Source: an uncultured Clostridia bacterium
Lineage (GTDB): Bacteria; Bacillota; Clostridia; Christensenellales; Borkfalkiaceae
NCBI GenBank assembly: GCA_944354085.1
Contig: CALVPW010000066.1
Coordinates: forward strand, 1 to 19,425
Reading direction: 5' to 3'
Length of the DNA: 19,425 bases
The position numbers and the translations under genes are program-made. Positions 14,678-19,425 of the stretch are shown in pieces (position 1 is the first letter of the stretch; every line of letters begins with the position of its first letter). Below the pieces are notes generated by a model. The model saw only the letters and a list, made by a program, of their open reading frames with translations. It did not search any database and had not been told where the DNA came from.

Positions 14678-15589
14678 TCAGCGGCACACGAAATTGCACA
14701 CGATCCCTTCGTCGTAATCGCCGAAGCCCTTGCCGAAAATGGTCACGCCGCCGCAATGCTCCGCCGTTTCGGGCACCGCGATACGGAAACGGATCTGCTC
14801 GCCCGAGGTCAGCCCCAGATCGCCGATCTTCGTCTCCGAGATCTTCACGCCGCCCAGATACGTCCCTTCTTCGGTGACGCCGAGCACGACTTTTTTGCCG
14901 TATTGCCCGAGATTGCCGTACCACCACGAGGGGCTCGCCGTCCCCGCGCGGTCGTTGTATTCGCCCTTGCTGCGGTAGATGCCGAGCGGTACGCCGTTCA
15001 CCGAGAAGGAGATATCACTCGGATAGTACGCCGCATACCCCGGCGCTTCGGACGCGAGTTCCATCGAAAACTGCAGCTCGCGCAGCTTTTCGCCTTCGGC
15101 AAGATAGTTGGGCACGAGGTACTCCACGTACCCGTGCGCGAACCACAAAATGCCCGCCTTGAAGCGTTCGGGATACGAAAAACAGGCGGGATCGTCAAAC
15201 CTTCCCACAACGTGCTCGTCGGTCGCGAGCCCACAGGTGGGATGCACCTCGTAATCGACGTAGTGCCCCACGTCGATATGCACGGATTCCACCCTCCCCT
15301 CTTCCGCGGGACGGGACATGAGGTCGATGACGATCTTATCCGCCGCGAGCGAACAGATCTTTTGCGTGCCGCGGATGCCCGACGATGTGGAGATCTCGAT
15401 GAGCCCCGCCGCATGCAGCTTTTTGATATGCGCGGTGATCGCGCCGTTCGAGACGTTGAAGCGCTTTGCAAAATACGCGAGATTGAGCTCCCCTTTTTTG
15501 AGGAGCTCATCCAGGATGCCGAGGCGGACGTCCGAATCGAGCGCCTCGTACAAAAGACGCCCTTGTTTGAAATCTTTGAGATAGATCAT
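14678..15589 (-). CDS. ArsR-type winged-helix regulator with large C-terminal sensor-like domain
   Basis: A 303-residue putative transcription regulator. Residues 1-85 form a winged-helix DNA-binding domain: DVRLGILDELLKKGELN, then a recognition region NVSNGAITAHIKKLHAAGLI, then the wing. This resembles ArsR-like repressors, but without the cysteine metal motif of arsenic sensors. The remaining 215 residues are beta-rich and aromatic-rich (for example PSWWYGNLGQYGKK and GGVTIFGKGFGDYDEGIV), with no kinase or isomerase motifs. I believe this architecture occurs in Bacillota as a predicted regulator family (possibly COG4189); the beta-rich part could bind a sugar ligand, which is inference. The ATG at 15589 has AAGGAA eight bases upstream. 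As first gene it probably controls its own operon with the dehydrogenase and isomerase. Confidence 0.85.
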   Translation of the reverse strand: MIYLKDFKQGRLLYEALDSDVRLGILDELLKKGELNLAYFAKRFNVSNGAITAHIKKLHAAGLIEISTSSGIRGTQKICSLAADKIVIDLMSRPAEEGRVESVHIDVGHYVDYEVHPTCGLATDEHVVGRFDDPACFSYPERFKAGILWFAHGYVEYLVPNYLAEGEKLRELQFSMELASEAPGYAAYYPSDISFSVNGVPLGIYRSKGEYNDRAGTASPSWWYGNLGQYGKKVVLGVTEEGTYLGGVKISETKIGDLGLTSGEQIRFRIAVPETAEHCGGVTIFGKGFGDYDEGIVCNFVCR

Positions 15590-15612
15590 AAACCGTATTC
15601 CTTCCGCCTTTT

Positions 15613-15642
15613 ATTATACCCTTTCGGCGGCATGTTTGTCAA
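15613..15642 (-). promoter_or_regulatory. Sigma-A promoter of the regulator-dehydrogenase-isomerase operon
   Basis: A perfect TTGACA (15642-15637) and perfect TATAAT (15618-15613), separated by 18 bases. The predicted start near 15606 gives a leader of about 17 bases with AAGGAA. A short inverted repeat (CCGCC at 15604-15608 and GGCGG at 15626-15630, plus strand) is centred on the -10 box and could be an operator; that is speculative. Confidence 0.88.
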
Positions 15643-15673
15643 TCATATTTTTTCATTCCGCGGCGACTGTTTC

Positions 15674-15716
15674 AAAAAAAAGTAAATAAAACCGCCGCTG
15701 CACACGGCAGCGGCGG
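15674..15716 (-). terminator. Intrinsic terminator after the phosphohexomutase gene
   Basis: A perfect 10-bp GC-rich stem, CCGCCGCTGC (15716-15707) with GCAGCGGCGG (15701-15692), a 5-base loop, then TTTTATTTACTTTTTTTT on the minus strand (15691-15674). It begins 13 bases after the mutase stop and lies about 30 bases before the -35 of the next promoter. It cleanly separates two units. Confidence 0.95.
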
Positions 15717-15729
15717 CAGAGATCCGCGC

Positions 15730-17448
15730 TTACTTTTTCACGCTCTCCAAAAGCGCCTTGACGGACGCCTTGCAGGCGGCGAGCGCCTCCTCGGCGGCAG
15801 CTTCGCTGCCCGCTTTGACGGAGTAGTAGATCTTGAGCTTGGGCTCGGTGCCCGAAGGACGCACGCACACAAAGGAGCCGCCCTCCAGCTCGTAGTACAC
15901 GCAGTTGCACTTGGGGATGTTCAACGGCTCTTCCTTGCCGTCCGCCGTGCGGCGGATGTCGGCGGAATAATCGCGCACCGCCTCCACGCGGAAGGGACCG
16001 AAGCCCGCAACGCTCACCGTTTTGAGCGCGTCGACGACGGCGTTCATCTCCTTCATCGCGTTCAGACCCGCATATTGGATGGATTCGTTCTTATCGAGCA
16101 CGAAACCGTATTTGGCATAGATCTCGTTGAGGCGTCCCCACACCGTTTTGCCGATATAGGTGTAGTAGCAGACCATCTCGGCGCAGAGCATGGAGGCGAC
16201 GACGGCGTCCTTGTCGCGGGCATGGGTGCCGCGGAGATACCCGCACGATTCCTCGAATCCGAACACGTAGGTGTGCGAGCCGTCCTTCTCCCACTCTTTG
16301 ATCTTTTCGCCGATGAACTTGAACCCGACGGGCGTTTCGAAGAGCGCGACGCCGAAGTCGGCGCAGATCGCCTTTGCCATGCCCGTGGTCACGAAGGATT
16401 TGACGACCGCCGCGTTCTTGGGCAGCGCGTTCTCCTCTTTGAGACGGGTGAGGATATAATCGAGGAGCAGGATGCCGACCTGGTTGCCCGAAAGCGCCAC
16501 GAACTCGCCCTTTTCGTTCTTGACGGCGACGCCCAGACGGTCGGAATCGGGGTCGGTGCCGAACACGACGTCGGCGTGGATCTCGTTCGCAAGCGCGATG
16601 CCCATGGAGAGCGTCTCTTTGAACTCGGGATTGGGCACGGCGACCGTGGAGAACTCGGTATCCTTGGTCGTCTGCTCTTTGACGACGGTCACGTTGATGC
16701 CTAGCTCTTTGAGGATGCGGGTGACGGGCACGTATCCCGACCCGTGCACGGGCGTATAGACGAGCTTTAAGTCTTTCCCGCACTTTTTGACCGCCTCGGC
16801 GGAAAGCGTGAGCTTTTTGAGCGCCTCGATATAGGTATCGTCCACTTCCTTGGGAACGGGCAGGATGAGCGGGCTCGCTTCGTCCCCCGTCACCGAAAGA
16901 TAGTCCCCGATCTTTTCGATGAACCCGACGACGATCTCCGTCGCCTCGGGCGACATCTGCGCGCCGTCCTCGCCGTAGACCTTATATCCGTTGTATTCCT
17001 TGGGATTGTGCGACGCGGTGATCATGATGCCCGCGATGGTGTTCAGATAGCGGACCGCATACGAGAGCATGGGCACGGGATGCACGTCGTCAAAAAGATA
17101 CGCCTTGATACCGTTCTTCGCGAGCACGCTTGCAGCTTTTTCGGCAAACAGGCGGGAATTGCGGCGCGTGTCGTAGGAGATGACGACGCCCCTTTCCCGA
17201 TCTTGTTCGGGAAGCGTCTTGATATATTCGGAAAGCCCCTGCGTGGCGCGCATCACGGTATACACGTTCATCATGTTCATGCCGCAGCCGATGATGCCGC
17301 GCATGCCCGCCGTACCGAACGCCAGCTCGCCGCCGAAACGGTATTCCTTTTCCTTCTCGTCGGAAGCGATCGCTTTGAGCTCCGCCCTGTCCGCTTCGGC
17401 AAGGCGGGGATCGTTGACCCACGATTCATAGATGCTTTGATAACTCAT
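15730..17448 (-). CDS. Phosphohexomutase (phosphoglucomutase/phosphomannomutase, PgcA-like)
   Basis: An alpha-D-phosphohexomutase interconverting hexose 1- and 6-phosphates, usually glucose or mannose, feeding UDP-glucose, glycolipid, wall polymer or glycogen synthesis. The 572-residue protein is the long Bacillota type. It has GTAGMRG (45-51), the phosphoserine loop TASHNPKEYNGYK with catalytic Ser146, the metal loop DPDSDR (299-304), the sugar loop GFEES (397-401) and the phosphate loop RPSGTEPK near 530. The ATG at 17448-17446 has AAGGAG nine bases upstream. An ATG 18 codons earlier (17502) lacks a good site and would cross a small hairpin. It is the last gene of the unit with two membrane proteins, 63 bases after the second. 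Sequence alone does not separate glucose from mannose specificity. Confidence 0.93.
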   Translation of the reverse strand: MSYQSIYESWVNDPRLAEADRAELKAIASDEKEKEYRFGGELAFGTAGMRGIIGCGMNMMNVYTVMRATQGLSEYIKTLPEQDRERGVVISYDTRRNSRLFAEKAASVLAKNGIKAYLFDDVHPVPMLSYAVRYLNTIAGIMITASHNPKEYNGYKVYGEDGAQMSPEATEIVVGFIEKIGDYLSVTGDEASPLILPVPKEVDDTYIEALKKLTLSAEAVKKCGKDLKLVYTPVHGSGYVPVTRILKELGINVTVVKEQTTKDTEFSTVAVPNPEFKETLSMGIALANEIHADVVFGTDPDSDRLGVAVKNEKGEFVALSGNQVGILLLDYILTRLKEENALPKNAAVVKSFVTTGMAKAICADFGVALFETPVGFKFIGEKIKEWEKDGSHTYVFGFEESCGYLRGTHARDKDAVVASMLCAEMVCYYTYIGKTVWGRLNEIYAKYGFVLDKNESIQYAGLNAMKEMNAVVDALKTVSVAGFGPFRVEAVRDYSADIRRTADGKEEPLNIPKCNCVYYELEGGSFVCVRPSGTEPKLKIYYSVKAGSEAAAEEALAACKASVKALLESVKK

Positions 17449-17471
17449 ATCATTCCACTCCTTATTTGTTT

Positions 17472-17485
17472 CGGGCAGACGCCCG
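17472..17485 (-). other. Small intercistronic hairpin before the mutase gene
   Basis: CGGGC and GCCCG pair perfectly over a four-base loop, in the 63-base gap between the second membrane gene and the mutase, about 16 bases upstream of the AAGGAG. There is no T-run, so it is not a terminator. It could affect processing or stability of the polycistronic message, or be chance in GC-rich DNA. Confidence 0.4.
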
Positions 17486-17511
17486 TATTTCCCTGTATCC
17501 ATGCCGCGCTC

Positions 17512-18546
17512 TTACGCCTTGGGCGCGTCGTCCTTTTCCTGCGGCTCGTTGATCTTGCGGTTGAGCTCTTCGAGGCTGTCCTCCGCCGTCACAAGATCTT
17601 CGGCAGGCTTGGGCGCGTCGGTGCCCGCGATCGCATGCACGGAGATAAAGTACTTTTGTTCGCCGTCCTCAAAATAATGCACGAATTGCAGCGCCAGAAG
17701 GAAGAGATAGCTCAGCGGCACCGTGATGAACAGCGCGCTCCCGAAGGTAGCAAGCGCGAACATCACGTTGACGGCGAGGATGATATAGATCGCCGCCAAA
17801 AAGGTCGAAAACCGACGCCAGAAGCCCCTGACGGCACGGAACGCCACGGCAAGCCCTTTCCCCACCGTCTTATCGCCCGAAACGACGGACGGGAGCCACG
17901 CCGAGATGAACGTCATTTTCAGCGCCTGCAAAAAGACGATGAGCGTGACCGTCAGACACAGCGATGCGAGCACGGCGAGCCCGCCCCACGCGGGGATAAA
18001 AGACGGCACGTAAAAGAAGAAAAACCAGCACGCGAGGACGGACGCCACGTCGTATAAGAAGGTGACGGGCACGTAGATGACCTCGTAGAGCGCGGCGCTC
18101 GCAAGATGCTTAAAATAGGAAGCCGTGAACCCCGTGCGCGCAAAGAGGCTCATCCTGTCGTACATCGAACCCGCAAGCGCGAAAAGGCACAGCCCGTTGA
18201 GAAAACGCGACAAAATATAAATGAGGCAGACGCCGACCACCGCGCCCGCGATCGCCCCGTCGTTCCGTGCGAGAAGCGCGGCAAAATCGGCGAGCGCATC
18301 GTGGAAATTCGCCTGAAAATCTTTTAGGACCGCCGAATCCCCGCTCGTGAGCGCGCGGAAAAATTCCCCGACCATGCCCGTGAGCGTCTCCCACTCGGCG
18401 CTCTCCACGATCACGTCGAGCGCGAGGCGCAGGATGACGTAAACGAGGCTGAACGTGACAGCCGCCACGATGAGCCTGTATAAGAGCATCTTGAATGCAG
18501 ACGAAAAATTATCGATGGTGATATGGAACGCGTTGCGAAACCGCAT
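17512..18546 (-). CDS. Multi-pass membrane protein of unknown function (second of a pair)
   Basis: I cannot name a family with confidence. The 344-residue protein has about six or seven hydrophobic segments (about 22-42, 98-126, 148-180, 186-210, 245-270 and 273-292). A soluble, acidic loop separates the first two (about 45-95), and a charged C-terminal tail (about 293-344, SLEELNRKINEPQEKDD) is probably cytoplasmic. There is no signal peptide distinct from the first segment and no catalytic motif. A WLP followed about 20 to 25 residues later by a basic-aromatic stretch (FRAVRGFWRRF, then a membrane segment) recurs in the gene upstream, suggesting paralogues. The ATG at 18546 has GGAGGT six bases upstream, built from the last codons of the upstream gene (stop one base before the ATG), so the two are tightly coupled. 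Confidence 0.85.
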   Translation of the reverse strand: MRFRNAFHITIDNFSSAFKMLLYRLIVAAVTFSLVYVILRLALDVIVESAEWETLTGMVGEFFRALTSGDSAVLKDFQANFHDALADFAALLARNDGAIAGAVVGVCLIYILSRFLNGLCLFALAGSMYDRMSLFARTGFTASYFKHLASAALYEVIYVPVTFLYDVASVLACWFFFFYVPSFIPAWGGLAVLASLCLTVTLIVFLQALKMTFISAWLPSVVSGDKTVGKGLAVAFRAVRGFWRRFSTFLAAIYIILAVNVMFALATFGSALFITVPLSYLFLLALQFVHYFEDGEQKYFISVHAIAGTDAPKPAEDLVTAEDSLEELNRKINEPQEKDDAPKA

Positions 18547-18547
18547 A

Positions 18548-19369
18548 TCAGTACCTCCAAAGCGTATGGCGTTCGTCTTCGCGGTCGAGCTTATCCGCCT
18601 CGAAATACACCACTTCCATACGGATGCAGAAGTTGGGGAAGAGGAAGATAAAGAGCACGGCTCCCACGATGCGGAAAGCGTAATCGGGCAGGAAGACGGC
18701 GCCGCTGAGCACCACGAGCGCTCCCACGACCGAGATGGCGAACGAGAGCACCAGCTTCCAGCGGCGTTCGAACATCAGCCGATAGGAATAGACGAAAGCG
18801 TCGAACACGCCGAAGCCCGTCATGAGCTTGCAGGGCAGCCAAAGATAGCTGATCGTTGCAAGATAGACGAGCACGAACAAAAAGACGGCGACCACAATGA
18901 CGTACAATACGTAACAGACCGCGACGGTATCGATCTCGGAGATGACATACAAGATCGCCGAGAGCACGACCGCCCACACCTCGTAAAATACGATATACAG
19001 GAACGCCACGCACACGGCGGCGGGCAGCACGTTCAGGAACTGCTCCCCCACGCCGCTCAGCGTACGCTTGCCGAGGCGCATGTGCTTCTCGACGAACGCG
19101 AGCAGCCACGCCGCGGCGACGAACATGCTCACAAAGGCGAGCGCGCTGTACACGCCGCCGAGCACGCTGTCAAAGCGGATAAAACTCCATGCATGGAACA
19201 ACTCGAGGAATCCCGCCTGCGGCTCCCCCGAAAAAAATCCGCGCGCCACCTCCGCAATGCACATGTAATCGAGCGACAACGCCATAAAAACGGCGGGCAG
19301 CAGCGAAAACGGCAGCACGAACCAAAAATTCTTTATTACGTATTTCCAACTTCCGAAAACAGTACGCAT
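18548..19369 (-). CDS. Multi-pass membrane protein of unknown function (first of a pair)
   Basis: The 273-residue protein is strongly hydrophobic, with about six predicted membrane segments (about 14-35, 69-92, 111-140, 150-178, 203-225, 230-255) and a short charged C-terminus (ADKLDREDERH). It begins with a short amphipathic stretch, WKYVIKNF, like HITIDNF in the next gene. The segment starting WLPCKLMTGFGVFDAF and continuing to SYRLMFERRWK has a counterpart in the next protein. No enzyme or transporter motif is visible. The ATG at 19369 has AAGGG seven bases upstream; a TTG ten codons earlier lies upstream of the predicted transcription start and is rejected. First gene of a unit ending with the phosphohexomutase, with its own promoter just upstream. 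Confidence 0.85.
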   Translation of the reverse strand: MRTVFGSWKYVIKNFWFVLPFSLLPAVFMALSLDYMCIAEVARGFFSGEPQAGFLELFHAWSFIRFDSVLGGVYSALAFVSMFVAAAWLLAFVEKHMRLGKRTLSGVGEQFLNVLPAAVCVAFLYIVFYEVWAVVLSAILYVISEIDTVAVCYVLYVIVVAVFLFVLVYLATISYLWLPCKLMTGFGVFDAFVYSYRLMFERRWKLVLSFAISVVGALVVLSGAVFLPDYAFRIVGAVLFIFLFPNFCIRMEVVYFEADKLDREDERHTLWRY

Positions 19370-19387
19370 ACGCACACCCTTGCTTTT

Positions 19388-19416
19388 ATTATATAACAAA
19401 TCCCGCGCGGTGTAAA
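19388..19416 (-). promoter_or_regulatory. Sigma-A promoter of the membrane protein-mutase operon
   Basis: The -35 box TTTACA (19416-19411) and the perfect -10 box TATAAT (19393-19388) are separated by 17 bases. The predicted start near 19381 gives a leader of only about 12 bases, which still contains the AAGGG ribosome-binding site. No terminator for the gene before it is visible within the window. Confidence 0.85.
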
Positions 19417-19425
19417 GAGGTTTTT

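Noticed and set aside
14393..15685. Plus-strand open frame of 430 codons antisense to the regulator and dehydrogenase
   Set aside because: It crosses two real genes and the promoter between units, with composition typical of an antisense shadow.
17008..18057. Plus-strand open frame of 349 codons antisense to the mutase and second membrane gene
   Set aside because: Extremely Arg/His/Glu-rich in its second half, a signature of antisense to membrane-protein codons; no support for expression.

Overview
This is a gene-dense, GC-rich bacterial chromosomal window. Every gene I can support lies on the minus strand, so it reads from right to left. Gene content and order point to the Bacillota, most likely a high-GC member of the Clostridia. 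The run yicC-gmk-rpoZ-priA-def-fmt-rsmB-rlmN matches the Bacillus/Clostridium order, LigA carries clostridial-type sequence variants, and rpsU and pcrA-ligA are nearby. The exact taxon is inference; an uncultured gut-type lineage such as Christensenellales would fit but is not shown. I see no tRNA, rRNA, CRISPR array, insertion sequence or prophage, and no gene-free stretch longer than about 150 bases.

There are five apparent transcription units, each with a recognisable sigma-A-type promoter. (1) 19416 to 15674: two multi-pass membrane proteins of unknown function, then a phosphohexomutase, ending in a strong intrinsic terminator. (2) 15642 to about 12722: an ArsR-type regulator with a large C-terminal domain, an AraM-like sn-glycerol-1-phosphate dehydrogenase, and a sugar-phosphate isomerase/epimerase TIM barrel. 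This is the only part that looks like accessory metabolism. (3) 12705 to 12409: rpsU alone, with a textbook consensus promoter and a perfect terminator. A 128-residue unknown protein follows and can apparently be reached only by read-through. (4) 11907 to 7488: pcrA and ligA (DNA repair and replication), ending in a terminator. (5) 7464 to beyond base 1: yicC, gmk, rpoZ, priA, def, fmt, rsmB and rlmN, tightly packed and partly overlapping. rlmN is cut by the window edge.

Unit 5 joins RNA turnover (YicC), GTP precursor supply (Gmk), an RNA polymerase subunit (omega), replication restart (PriA), N-terminal formyl-group metabolism (Fmt adds it to initiator tRNA, Def removes it from the nascent protein) and rRNA methylation (RsmB, RlmN). 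Units 3 to 5 are housekeeping. The points most worth a second look are: the near-leaderless promoter arrangement of pcrA; the hairpin that buries the Shine-Dalgarno of priA ahead of a TTG start; the terminator separating rpsU from the unknown gene; the regulator-AraM-isomerase operon; and the paired membrane proteins with the phosphohexomutase. I did not find a clearly new defence or mobile system here.
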